From the NCBI GenBank assembly GCA_965214615.1, contig OZ243952.1, positions 2,356,001 through 2,420,000 of the forward strand: a stretch of DNA of 64,000 nt, given 5' to 3'. Shown piece after piece: positions 25,557-34,594 of this stretch (position 1 is its first letter; every line of letters starts with the position of its first letter). The translations under genes and the position numbers were made by a program. The DNA comes from CBDAUN01 sp965214615. GTDB lineage: Bacteria; Pseudomonadota; Gammaproteobacteria; Arenicellales; JAJDZL01. The notes beneath the pieces are model-generated. The model had not been told where the DNA came from. It was given only the letters and a program-made list of their open reading frames with translations, and did not search any database.

Positions 25557-28500
25557 GTGACAAGACAGCTTCAAGATCTCGGCCTGTATCGACCGCAATT
25601 CGAAAAGGACGGATGCGGATTCGGGCTCATTGCCCACATGGACGGCCATCCGAGCCATTGGATGGTCGAAACGGCAGTTCAGTCGCTGACCAATCTCACA
25701 CACAGGGGCGCGATTGCCGCAGATGGAAAAACCGGCGACGGCTGCGGAATCCTGCTGCGGACGCCGGACTCGTTCTACCGGCAGATCGCCGACGAACTTG
25801 GATTCAAGCTGCCTCGAAAATACGCCGTCGGCATGGTGTTTCTGAATCGCGACCCGCAAAAGGCGCAGCGCAGCAGATCCATACTGGAACGCGAACTGAA
25901 GCGGCGCGGGATGGAGGTCGCCGGATGGCGCGTGGTGCCGGTCGATCCGAACGCGCTGGGAGAGTCCGCGCTTGAAACGCAACCGCAGATCGAGCAAATC
26001 TTCATAGCGTCGGAGTCCGATCTGCAGACAAGTCAGTTCGAACGCCGGCTCTATGCTGCGAGAAGGGTGGCGGAAAAGAGAATCCAAGGCCGCGACAGCG
26101 AGTTCTATGTCTGCAGCCTGTCTTCCCTTGTTGTGGTCTACAAGGGGCTATTCATGCCGAGCAACCTGTCGGCATTCTATCCCGAAATCTGCGACCCCAG
26201 GCTCGAGTCGTCGCTTGCGGTATTTCATCAGCGGTTTTCCACCAACACTGCCCCAAAATGGCACCTTGCCCAGCCTTTTAGATTTCTCGCACACAACGGC
26301 GAAATCAACACGGTGCACGGAAATCGCAACTGGGCTCTGGCGCGCGGGCCGCGCTTTACGGATTCGCTTTACGAAAACGTAGACGAGTTGCTGCCATTGG
26401 TGGACTTTAAGTCTTCCGACTCGGCGAGTCTCGACAACATGCTTGAATTTCTGATCAACGGCGGCATGGACATATTCCGGGCCATGCGGATCCTGGTACC
26501 GCCCGCCTGGCAGAATGTCGACATCCTCGACCCGGATCTGCGTGCGTTTCATTCGTATTGCTCCATGCATACCGAAGCCTGGGACGGTCCCGCCGGCATC
26601 GTGCTCACAGACGGCCGGCATGCAGCTTGCGTGATGGACCGCAACGGACTTCGACCGGCCCGCTACATCGTATCTTCGGATCGCTACATCACATTGTCAA
26701 CCGAAGTCGGCATGTATGACTACGACGAGCGGGAAATCATTGCAAAGGGACGGCTCAAGCCCGGAGAGATGATCGCCGCCGATACCAGGACAGGAGAGTT
26801 GCTGCTGCCTGATCAGATCGACGAGCAACTGATGCGGCGCCAGCCCTACAAGCGGTGGCTGCGGAACCGGGAAATCCGGATCTACACCAAGTTGCTCAAC
26901 GACATCAACGTCAGCGCGAAGCTGAATCCGTTCCAGCTGGCAATCTACAAGAAGATGTTTCTGCTCTCTCACGAAGAGCAGGAGCAGGTCATACGCGTGC
27001 TGTCGGAAGCCGGGCAGGAAGCGGTCGCCTCGATGGGCGACGACACGCCGCTGCCAGTCATGTCGACCAGGATCAGGTCGCTGTACGATTATTTCCGCCA
27101 GCAGTTCGCACAGGTCACCAACCCGCCCATCGATCCGTTGCGCGAGACCATCGTCATGTCGCTGGAAACGGTACTGGGCAAGACATTCGGCCAATTCGAA
27201 GAAACCCCCGAACATGCTGAACGACTGGTCATCGGGTCTCCGGTGCTTTCAGGCCGGCGCTTCTACGCGCTGAAGGAACAGACAAACCGCGCGTTCGAGA
27301 GCCGCACCTTCGATCTGCAGTACTCGCCCGACGAAGGGCTTCGCAATGCGATTGTCCGAGTCTGCGAGGAAGTTGTTGCAGCAGTGCGCGACGAGAACAT
27401 CACCGTGGTAATCCTATCGGACCGCGATATTGGCTCCGAAACACTGCCCATCCATGCCCTGCTTGCCACCGGTGCCGTGCATCACCGCCTGATCGAAGAA
27501 GGTCTGCGATGCGATGCCAACATCATCGTGGAAACCGCAACTGCCCGCGACCCACATCACTTCGCCGTGCTCATCGGCCAGGGCGCAACTGCGGTATACC
27601 CGTATCTTGCGTACGCAACGCTGCTCAGCCTGGCGGATGCAGGCACATTCGGAAGCGAGACGATTCCGCTTTTGCGCAGCTACCGGGCCGGGATTGCAAA
27701 GGGACTGTTGAAAATCATGTCCAAAATGGGGATCGCAACGATATCCAGCTACCGCGGCGCGCAGCTGTTTGAAGCTGTAGGGCTGCATAGCGAAGTGATC
27801 GACTTGTGCTTTGCCGGCACCGTTTCCCGGATCGAAGGCACCAAGTTCGAAGACCTTGAGGCAGATCAGATGCAATTGGCCGAATCTGCGTGGGACCCGC
27901 GCCAGCCGATTCGCCATGGGGGCTTGCTGAAATTCACCACCGAAGGCGAGTATCACGCCTACCATCCCGATGTGGTTCATGCCTTGCATGCGGCGGTCGC
28001 GACCGGCGATGTTGAGAAGTACCGGGAATTCGCCGATTCAGTGAACGGCAGAGACCCGATCGTGCTGCGCGATCTTTTGAAGCTCAACTCCAAACGCAAG
28101 CCGGTACCGCTGTCCGAAGTGGAGCCGGCCGAAGCGATATTCCCGCGATTCGACAGCGCGGCAATGTCGCTCGGCGCGCTATCGCCCGAAGCGCATGAAA
28201 CGCTCGCCGAGGCGATGAATACGATTGGCGGGCGATCCAACTCCGGCGAAGGCGGCGAAGACCCCAGGCGTCACGGTACGATTCGAAGCTCCAAGATCAA
28301 GCAGGTTGCATCCGGACGCTTCGGAGTCACGCCGCATTATCTGGTCAATGCCGAAGTGCTTCAGATCAAGATCGCCCAGGGCGCAAAGCCCGGTGAAGGC
28401 GGACAGCTTCCGGGCGACAAGGTCAGCGAAATGATTGCAGAGCTTCGCTATTCGCGTCCCGGGGTAGCGCTGATATCTCCTCCGCCCCATCATGACATCT

Positions 28501-30020
28501 ACTCCATCGAGGACCTGGCGCAGTTGATTTTCGATCTCAAGCAGGTCAATCCCGACGCCCTGGTCTCAGTTAAGCTGGTATCCGAAGCAGGCGTCGGCAC
28601 CATCGCCGCAGGCGTGGCAAAGGCGTATGCGGATCTCATTACGATCGCCGGCTACGACGGCGGTACCGGCGCAAGTCCTGTCACTTCGGTCAAATATGCC
28701 GGCAGCCCCTGGGAACTCGGCCTTGTCGAGACGCAGCAAACCCTTCGCAGGAACGATTTGCGCCACAAAGTGCGCCTGCAGGTCGACGGCGGACTGAAAA
28801 CCGGACTCGACGTTGTCAAGGCCGCGATCCTGGGCGCCGACTCGTTCGGCTTCGGCACTGCGCCGATGCTTGCAATGGGCTGCAAGTATCTGCGCGTTTG
28901 CCACTTGAACAATTGCGCAACCGGCGTAGCGACTCAGAACGTGCTGCTCAGGGAACGCCACTTTGCAGGCTCTGTTGAACGGGTGGTGCGGTATTTCCGA
29001 TTTGTCGCCGAAGAAGTCAGGGAATTGCTTGCCTTAATCGGAGCGCGCAGCCTTGAAGAGATTATCGGTCATCCGGAATTCCTTAAGATTTCCGAAGGTG
29101 CTACCAAGCGTCAGCAGCAGCTGGATCTGAGTCCGTTGCTTTCGGTTTCGGGCGTTTCCAGGGACGTTCCCAGACGCAGCATCATCGATCGCAACGAACC
29201 CTGGGACAAGGGCGAACTCGCAGAGCGGATGGTCGCTGACGCGATGGCGTGCAAAAAGGGCAGTCCAAGGGAATTCGAGTATCAGATTTCAAATACCAAT
29301 CGCTCGATCGGAGCGCGGCTTTCCGGTGAAATCGCAAAGCGATTCGGCAGCGCGGGCATCACCGATGCGCCGATCACAATGCGCTTTGAAGGGACGGCGG
29401 GACAAAGCTTCGGCGCGTGGAACGCGCCCGGACTGCACCTGTACCTGCAAGGAGACGCAAACGACTATGTCGGCAAAGGCATGGCCGGCGGCAAGATCGT
29501 GCTGCAGCCTGCATCGCGAAGCGTGCTGGATTCGCGAACCTCTCCGATTGCAGGAAACACGTGCCTGTACGGCGCCACCGGCGGTAAATTCTTTGCCGCA
29601 GGAACTGCCGGAGAGCGCTTTGCGGTGCGCAATTCCGGAGCGATCGCCGTGCTCGAAGGATGCGGCGATCACGGGTGCGAATACATGACCGGCGGCGCTG
29701 TGCTGTGCCTGGGCGGAACCGGATTGAATTTCGGCGCAGGCATGACCGGCGGAATCGCCTTCGTGCTCGATCTGGAACGCAATTTTGTCGACTGCTACAA
29801 CCACGAACTGATCGACATCCATCGCCTGACGCATGAAGACATGGAACCTCACCTGCACTATATGCACGAACTGATTGCCGAATACGTTGACGAGACCGGC
29901 AGCGCCTGGGGCGCAGACGTATACGAAGATTTCCTCGAACTTGCCGGACGCTTCTGGCTCGTCAAGCCGAAAGCTTCGGACATCAAGACTTTGATGGAGA
30001 CATTGCGCGAAGCCGCCTAG
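25557..30020 (+). CDS. gltB: Glutamate synthase (NADPH) large subunit
   Basis: The 1487-residue protein starts at GTG. Cys20 in KDGCGFGLIAHM becomes the N-terminal nucleophile of the class II amidotransferase domain after removal of a short propeptide. The FMN-binding synthase domain occupies roughly 800-1200 (EGGEDPRRHGTIRSSKIKQV, then GYDGGTGASP), the 3Fe-4S cluster motif C-x5-C-x4-C is in CKYLRVCHLNNCATG, and the C-terminal beta-helix has G-x-x-G-x-x-x-G repeats (MAGGKIVLQP, MTGGAVLCLGG). With GltD it makes two glutamates from glutamine and 2-oxoglutarate. The gltD gene follows by 19 bp. Confidence 0.97.
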   Translation: MTRQLQDLGLYRPQFEKDGCGFGLIAHMDGHPSHWMVETAVQSLTNLTHRGAIAADGKTGDGCGILLRTPDSFYRQIADELGFKLPRKYAVGMVFLNRDPQKAQRSRSILERELKRRGMEVAGWRVVPVDPNALGESALETQPQIEQIFIASESDLQTSQFERRLYAARRVAEKRIQGRDSEFYVCSLSSLVVVYKGLFMPSNLSAFYPEICDPRLESSLAVFHQRFSTNTAPKWHLAQPFRFLAHNGEINTVHGNRNWALARGPRFTDSLYENVDELLPLVDFKSSDSASLDNMLEFLINGGMDIFRAMRILVPPAWQNVDILDPDLRAFHSYCSMHTEAWDGPAGIVLTDGRHAACVMDRNGLRPARYIVSSDRYITLSTEVGMYDYDEREIIAKGRLKPGEMIAADTRTGELLLPDQIDEQLMRRQPYKRWLRNREIRIYTKLLNDINVSAKLNPFQLAIYKKMFLLSHEEQEQVIRVLSEAGQEAVASMGDDTPLPVMSTRIRSLYDYFRQQFAQVTNPPIDPLRETIVMSLETVLGKTFGQFEETPEHAERLVIGSPVLSGRRFYALKEQTNRAFESRTFDLQYSPDEGLRNAIVRVCEEVVAAVRDENITVVILSDRDIGSETLPIHALLATGAVHHRLIEEGLRCDANIIVETATARDPHHFAVLIGQGATAVYPYLAYATLLSLADAGTFGSETIPLLRSYRAGIAKGLLKIMSKMGIATISSYRGAQLFEAVGLHSEVIDLCFAGTVSRIEGTKFEDLEADQMQLAESAWDPRQPIRHGGLLKFTTEGEYHAYHPDVVHALHAAVATGDVEKYREFADSVNGRDPIVLRDLLKLNSKRKPVPLSEVEPAEAIFPRFDSAAMSLGALSPEAHETLAEAMNTIGGRSNSGEGGEDPRRHGTIRSSKIKQVASGRFGVTPHYLVNAEVLQIKIAQGAKPGEGGQLPGDKVSEMIAELRYSRPGVALISPPPHHDIYSIEDLAQLIFDLKQVNPDALVSVKLVSEAGVGTIAAGVAKAYADLITIAGYDGGTGASPVTSVKYAGSPWELGLVETQQTLRRNDLRHKVRLQVDGGLKTGLDVVKAAILGADSFGFGTAPMLAMGCKYLRVCHLNNCATGVATQNVLLRERHFAGSVERVVRYFRFVAEEVRELLALIGARSLEEIIGHPEFLKISEGATKRQQQLDLSPLLSVSGVSRDVPRRSIIDRNEPWDKGELAERMVADAMACKKGSPREFEYQISNTNRSIGARLSGEIAKRFGSAGITDAPITMRFEGTAGQSFGAWNAPGLHLYLQGDANDYVGKGMAGGKIVLQPASRSVLDSRTSPIAGNTCLYGATGGKFFAAGTAGERFAVRNSGAIAVLEGCGDHGCEYMTGGAVLCLGGTGLNFGAGMTGGIAFVLDLERNFVDCYNHELIDIHRLTHEDMEPHLHYMHELIAEYVDETGSAWGADVYEDFLELAGRFWLVKPKASDIKTLMETLREAA

Positions 30021-30039
30021 GCATCCGCAACCGACAGCG

Positions 30040-31449
30040 ATGAAAAACAACTTTCAATTCGTCGACCTGCCGCGTCAGGAGCCGGACAAGCATCCGGCGC
30101 AGCAGCGGGTTCTCCATTGGAATGAGATCATTCGCCACTACGAGCCGAAAACCGCTTCGGCCCAGGCCGCCCGATGCATCGCCTGCGGCAATCCCTACTG
30201 CGAATGGAAATGTCCGGTGCACAATCATATTCCGGACTGGCTCAACCTGATTCGCGAAGGCCGCCTGTTCGAGGCTGCGGAGCTGTCTCATCAGACCAAT
30301 TCGCTTCCGGAAATATGCGGCAGAATCTGTCCGCAGGACAGACTGTGCGAAGGCGCCTGCACAATGAATGACGACTTCGGGGCGGTCACTATCGGATCGT
30401 TGGAGAAGTACATTTCCGACGAGGCGTTCGATAAGGGCTGGACGCCGGACCTTTCGAATGTCGCCGATACGGGGATGAAGGTGGCCGTAGTCGGGGCCGG
30501 TCCTGCGGGGCTGGCATGCGCGGACGTGCTTGTGCGTCACGGAGTCGGTGCGACAGTCTACGACCGCTATCCTCAGGTCGGCGGACTTTTGACCTACGGC
30601 ATACCGCCGTTCAAGCTCGAAAAGCAGATTGTCCACAGACGGCGCGCGGTATTGGAACAAATGGGGGTGCAATTCGTGCTGGGCACCGAAGTCGGTACCG
30701 ACATCGGCCTGGACGAACTGCTTGGCAAATACGATGCCGTGTTTCTCGGCATGGGGACCTACACCTATATGAAAGGCGGCTTTCCGGGAGAAGACAGCAG
30801 CCAGGTCTATGAGGCCCTGCCCTACCTGATCGGCAACATCAATCACGTCGAATACGGCACCGAAGACCCTGACTGGACCTATGTCAGCATGGAGGGACGG
30901 AACGTGGTCGTACTCGGCGGCGGCGATACGGCCATGGATTGCGTGCGCACTGCAGTCCGACAGCGGGCCGACAGCGTGACGTGCGTCTACCGGCGCGACG
31001 AAGCGAATATGCCGGGTTCGATGCGCGAAGTCTGGCATGCAAAGGAGGAAGGCGTGAAATTTCTCTGGAATCGCCAGCCTTTGGAAATAGCCGGAAACGG
31101 CGCCATTGAGTCGATCCGCGTTGTTGAAACCCGGCTTGGCCCCGCGGATGATCGCGGAAGAAAGCAGCCTGAACCGATACCTGGCAGCGAGCAGTCGATA
31201 CCCTGCGACAGCGTGATCATCGCTTTCGGATTTCGTCCCAGCCCCTCTGACTGGTTCGCCGAGCATGGCATTGAAGTTGATCCGTTTTCCCGCGTTGTCG
31301 CCGCACATGACAGCGAATTTGCGTTCCAGACGAGCAACCCGAAAGTATTTTCCGGCGGCGACATGGTGCGTGGGTCGGATCTCGTTGTGACTGCTGTTTT
31401 TGAGGGACGCGAAGCTGCGCACGGCATCATGCGCTACATCGGAGCGTAA
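30040..31449 (+). CDS. gltD: Glutamate synthase (NADPH) small subunit
   Basis: The 469-residue flavoprotein passes electrons from NADPH to GltB. The N-terminal cysteine clusters for the 4Fe-4S centres are CIACGNPYCEWKC near residue 46 and CGRICPQDRLCEGAC near residue 92. The FAD-binding motif is VVGAGPAGLACA near residue 150, and the NADPH site is VVLGGGDTAMDC near residue 290. A GGDMVRGSDLVVTA block near the end closes the FAD site. It begins at ATG, 19 bp after gltB. Confidence 0.97.
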   Translation: MKNNFQFVDLPRQEPDKHPAQQRVLHWNEIIRHYEPKTASAQAARCIACGNPYCEWKCPVHNHIPDWLNLIREGRLFEAAELSHQTNSLPEICGRICPQDRLCEGACTMNDDFGAVTIGSLEKYISDEAFDKGWTPDLSNVADTGMKVAVVGAGPAGLACADVLVRHGVGATVYDRYPQVGGLLTYGIPPFKLEKQIVHRRRAVLEQMGVQFVLGTEVGTDIGLDELLGKYDAVFLGMGTYTYMKGGFPGEDSSQVYEALPYLIGNINHVEYGTEDPDWTYVSMEGRNVVVLGGGDTAMDCVRTAVRQRADSVTCVYRRDEANMPGSMREVWHAKEEGVKFLWNRQPLEIAGNGAIESIRVVETRLGPADDRGRKQPEPIPGSEQSIPCDSVIIAFGFRPSPSDWFAEHGIEVDPFSRVVAAHDSEFAFQTSNPKVFSGGDMVRGSDLVVTAVFEGREAAHGIMRYIGA

Positions 31450-31450
31450 A

Positions 31451-32179
31451 TTGCCGCCGCCCGCACATTCTTCGCCGAACCGGACCGCCGCCCGCGAGCG
31501 GCTGATTGTCGCGCTTGATGTCGATTCACCGGACAAGGCGCTCGAACTTGCCGACCAACTCGCCGAAGATGTCGTGTTTTTCAAAATCGGACTGGAGCTT
31601 TTCTGTCAGGGATCGGGAATCGGCCTGATTCGAAAGCTGGCCGACCGCGGCTGCAACATATTTGCCGACTTCAAGCTGCACGATGTTCCGGCCACGGTTG
31701 AGCGCGCTGCAAGGCAGCTGAACGGGCTTGGCATCGATTTTCTCACTGTTCATGCCGAAGTTCCGGTCATGCAGGCCGCCGCCCAGGCGGCACAGGACTT
31801 CAGGGTACTTGCCGTGACGGTGCTGACGAGCATGAGTCAGTCCGATCTGACTTCGGCCGGGATTTCGACCCCATTGAACGAATTGGTGCTGAAGCGAGCC
31901 GAAAATGCCCGAATGTGCGGCTGTGCCGGTGTGATCGCCTCAGGTCATGAAGCGGCGGCGCTAAGAAAACAATTTGCCGACGAATTCGTGGTGGTGACTC
32001 CAGGTATACGCAATGCCGGCGAAGGTGCTCACGATCAAAAGCGCTCAGTCGGCGTCAGGGAAGCGTTCCGCCTTGGCGCAGACTATATCGTAGTGGGACG
32101 ACCGATCCGCGATGCACACGACCCGGCGGCGGCGGCCAAGGCGATCATTCGGGAAATCGATCAGGTATTTGCAGCATGA
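31451..32179 (+). CDS. pyrF: Orotidine 5'-phosphate decarboxylase
   Basis: The enzyme makes UMP from OMP. LIVALDVDSPDKALELADQL opens the TIM barrel, FADFKLHDVPATV carries the Asp-Lys-x-x-Asp catalytic set, and VTPGIRNAG is the phosphate-binding loop. No ATG precedes this core. I take the TTG one base after the gltD stop, giving 242 residues; another TTG 51 bp upstream inside gltD is less likely. Its stop overlaps the hemE ATG (ATGA). Placement between gltD and hemE is not the standard order I know for this cluster, where gltD is followed by hemE. Confidence 0.93.
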   Translation: MPPPAHSSPNRTAARERLIVALDVDSPDKALELADQLAEDVVFFKIGLELFCQGSGIGLIRKLADRGCNIFADFKLHDVPATVERAARQLNGLGIDFLTVHAEVPVMQAAAQAAQDFRVLAVTVLTSMSQSDLTSAGISTPLNELVLKRAENARMCGCAGVIASGHEAAALRKQFADEFVVVTPGIRNAGEGAHDQKRSVGVREAFRLGADYIVVGRPIRDAHDPAAAAKAIIREIDQVFAA

Positions 32180-33237
32180 GCGGCAATTCAAGATTTCTTC
32201 GCGCTCTTCGGCGCGAGGCGGTTGACCGCACGCCAATCTGGATCATGCGTCAAGCCGGCCGCTACTTGCCCGAATACCGCCAAACACGCGCCAAGGCCGG
32301 AGATTTTCTCACCTTGTGCCGTACTCCGGAACTGGCCTGCGAAGTGACGCTGCAGCCTTTGATGCGGTTCGACCTGGATGCTGCAATCATTTTTTCCGAC
32401 ATTCTTGTCATTCCGGATGCCATGGGTCTCGGGCTGAGGCTGGTCGAATCGGTCGGGCCTGAATTTAAGCACCCTGTCCGCAGTGCCGAGCAAATTCGCA
32501 AACTTCCAATTCCGGATCCGGACACCGATTTGCGCTACGTGCTCGATGCGGTGCGAATCACGTCTGAGACGCTGGGAGAATCATTTCCGCTGATCGGGTT
32601 TTCCGGAAGCCCGTGGACACTGGCCGTATATATGATCGAAGGCCGCTCGAAAACCGACTTTTCGACGGTCAGGAAATTCGCCGCGCACCAGCCACAGGCA
32701 ATGCATGAGTTGCTGGAAAAGCTGGCGCAAAGCATTTGCGCCTATCTGGCAGCCAAAGCGAACGCCGGAGCCAAGGCGCTGATGATCTTCGATACCTGGG
32801 GCGGCATCCTGAACACCGAGGAATATGAACAATTCTCGCTGCAATACATGGCGCGCATCGTGGCCGACCTTCGGTCCGCCGTGCCGGATGTGCCGGTCGT
32901 TTTGTTCACCAAGGGCGGCGGACAATGGCTAGAGTCGATTGCGGCAACGGGGTGCCAGGGAGTCGGTCTGGACTGGACCGTAGATATTGGCGAAGCGCGC
33001 CAGCGGGTTGGAAGCAAGGTTGCGCTTCAAGGCAATCTCGATCCTGGATTCATGAGTTCTGACGAAGATACTATCCGTCGGGAGGCGGCGCGTATTTTGC
33101 AGTCATTCGGCAAGGGCAGCGGACACATCTTCAACCTTGGACACGGGATCAGGCCGGATGCCGACCCCGGCTTGGTATCCGTTCTAGTCGACGAAGTGCA
33201 TCGGCAAAGCGCCAAGTATCACACTGGAGATGATTGA
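32176..33237 (+). CDS. hemE: Uroporphyrinogen decarboxylase
   Basis: The 353-residue cytosolic enzyme decarboxylates uroporphyrinogen III to coproporphyrinogen III in haem synthesis. The N-terminal signature WIMRQAGRYLPEYR is near residue 18, and F-S-D-I-L-x-I-P-D-A-M-G-L with the substrate-binding Asp is near residue 74. The family's GFSGSPWTLAVYM (138-150) and HIFNLGHGIRPDADP blocks are also present. It is coupled to pyrF by a 4-bp overlap and ends the aroK-to-hemE run. The downstream 306-bp gap separates it from the TAXI transporter. Confidence 0.96.
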   Translation: MSGNSRFLRALRREAVDRTPIWIMRQAGRYLPEYRQTRAKAGDFLTLCRTPELACEVTLQPLMRFDLDAAIIFSDILVIPDAMGLGLRLVESVGPEFKHPVRSAEQIRKLPIPDPDTDLRYVLDAVRITSETLGESFPLIGFSGSPWTLAVYMIEGRSKTDFSTVRKFAAHQPQAMHELLEKLAQSICAYLAAKANAGAKALMIFDTWGGILNTEEYEQFSLQYMARIVADLRSAVPDVPVVLFTKGGGQWLESIAATGCQGVGLDWTVDIGEARQRVGSKVALQGNLDPGFMSSDEDTIRREAARILQSFGKGSGHIFNLGHGIRPDADPGLVSVLVDEVHRQSAKYHTGDD

Positions 33238-33337
33238 TCGCCAGATGCATCCTCTGACATGATTCCAGCATTTATGTTTGCTCTGTCCCGTGTCATAGCC
33301 GTTGCTTAGCGGATTGACCGATTCAGAATTGACCCAG

Positions 33338-33371
33338 AACGATTCGCTTTTTTTGCCGAGCGATTCTCGTT
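33338..33371 (+). terminator. Imperfect hairpin downstream of hemE
   Basis: AACGATTCGCT and AGCGATTCTCGTT can pair imperfectly around a T-rich loop, about 100 bp after the hemE stop. The T-run lies in the loop rather than after the stem, so termination here is uncertain. The hairpin is otherwise the only structure seen between hemE and the TAXI promoter. Confidence 0.25.
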
Positions 33372-33432
33372 AAAGACACTTCCCAACACCAATGGAAACG
33401 CAATTGTTGTGTCAATGCGGGAATTTAATCAA

Positions 33433-33441
33433 TGCTATACT
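33433..33441 (+). promoter_or_regulatory. Candidate extended -10 promoter for the TAXI TRAP genes
   Basis: TGCTATACT is an extended -10 element about 100 bp before the solute-binding protein ATG, in an AT-rich stretch (GGGAATTTAATCAATGC precedes it). No clear -35 is present. The ATG itself has a strong ribosome-binding site, AAGGAG at 33532-33537, six bases upstream. Confidence 0.4.
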
Positions 33442-33543
33442 CTTGATTAATTTTCTTGAAACTAGCGTCCCGATTCGGCGATCGCCAGTTTTTCGGGATT
33501 GACACCAATAACTCACATAACATCTAAATTGAAGGAGAATTCA

Positions 33544-34506
33544 ATGAGAAAATCACTCATGTTTATAGCGGCAGCGGCTCTGGCAGTTGTCAGCACGCCG
33601 CAAGCGATGGCTGAAACTCAGTTCGTCAGCATCGGCACAGGCGGCGTGACAGGCGTCTACTATCCGACAGGCGGCGCAATCTGCCGTCTCGTGAACAAGG
33701 ATCGCAAAGAGCACGGAATTCGCTGCTCGGCCGAGTCAACCGGCGGGTCAATCTACAACATCAACACCATTCGCGCAGGCGAACTCGAGTTCGGTGTTGC
33801 GCAGTCGGACTGGCAGTATCACGCCTATCACGGCACTTCGAAATTCGAAGACCAAGGTGCCTTCGAAGATCTGCGCGCCGTATTCTCGGTGCACCCGGAA
33901 CCGGTCACAATCATTGCCCACGATGACAGCGGAATTCAAAACATCACCGACCTGAAGGGATCTCGATTGAACATCGGCAACCCCGGGTCTGGAACGCGCG
34001 GCACCTGGGAAGTCATCGAAGCGGCACTCGGCTGGGATCGCGGCGATCTGAAACTGGCTGCCGAAATGAAATCTGCTGAAACCGGGCAAGCCGTATGCGA
34101 TCGCAAGATCGATGCGTATTTCTGGCTCGTCGGACATCCGTCAGCGCTGACTCAGGAGTCGCTTTCGACCTGTCCTTCGCATCTTGTGAACGCCACCGGC
34201 GATGCGATCGACAAGCTTGTCTCGGATAATTCGTACTATCGAGTAGCGACGATTCCGGCAGGAATGTACAACAACGATCAAGACATCACGACCTTCGGCG
34301 TTGGCGCCACGTTCGTGTCCAGCGCTCAGGTTCCGGCCGATGTCGTATACGTTATCGTCAAGGCTGTCTTCGACAATATCGATCAGTTCAAGAAGCTGCA
34401 TCCGGCATTCGCCAACCTCAATCCTGAAGAAATGATTACCGACTCCTTGTCAGCTCCGCTGCACGAGGGAGCGGCTCGTTACTACAAGGAACAGGGCTGG
34501 ATGTAA
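33544..34506 (+). CDS. TAXI-family TRAP transporter solute-binding protein
   Basis: The ATG preceded by AAGGAG gives 320 residues and a clear signal peptide (MRKSLMFIAAAALAVVSTPQ, cleaved after A-M-A), so the protein is periplasmic. The mature start TQFVSIGTGGVTGVYYPTGG is the TAXI family signature; S-T-G-G-S-I-Y-N-I and V-H-P-E-P-V-T-I-I are further conserved blocks. It captures a substrate for the fused permease encoded 88 bp downstream. TAXI substrates known elsewhere include glutamate and related acids; the one here is unknown, though the following PLP gene suggests an amino or sulfo-amino acid. Confidence 0.92.
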   Translation: MRKSLMFIAAAALAVVSTPQAMAETQFVSIGTGGVTGVYYPTGGAICRLVNKDRKEHGIRCSAESTGGSIYNINTIRAGELEFGVAQSDWQYHAYHGTSKFEDQGAFEDLRAVFSVHPEPVTIIAHDDSGIQNITDLKGSRLNIGNPGSGTRGTWEVIEAALGWDRGDLKLAAEMKSAETGQAVCDRKIDAYFWLVGHPSALTQESLSTCPSHLVNATGDAIDKLVSDNSYYRVATIPAGMYNNDQDITTFGVGATFVSSAQVPADVVYVIVKAVFDNIDQFKKLHPAFANLNPEEMITDSLSAPLHEGAARYYKEQGWM

Positions 34507-34519
34507 ATCCCGTTCGAAT

Positions 34520-34555
34520 GAGCGAGGCGGCTTCCTGGCCGTCTCGCTTCATTTT
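34520..34555 (+). terminator. Intercistronic hairpin between binding protein and permease
   Basis: GAGCGAGGCGGC pairs with GCCGTCTCGCTTC around a TTCCTG loop, giving a stem of about 12 bp with G-T wobbles, followed by ATTTTG. It sits 13 bp after the binding-protein stop. The likely role is partial termination or 3' protection so that the periplasmic protein is made in excess over the permease. Confidence 0.6.
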
Positions 34556-34594
34556 GCCCCGTAAACCCACTCACCCGACCCGCACCTTGGAATA

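Noticed and set aside
29983..31584. 533-codon minus-strand frame opposite gltD
   Set aside because: It lies antisense to a clearly real gene, shows no domain, and is explained by codon bias of gltD and pyrF.
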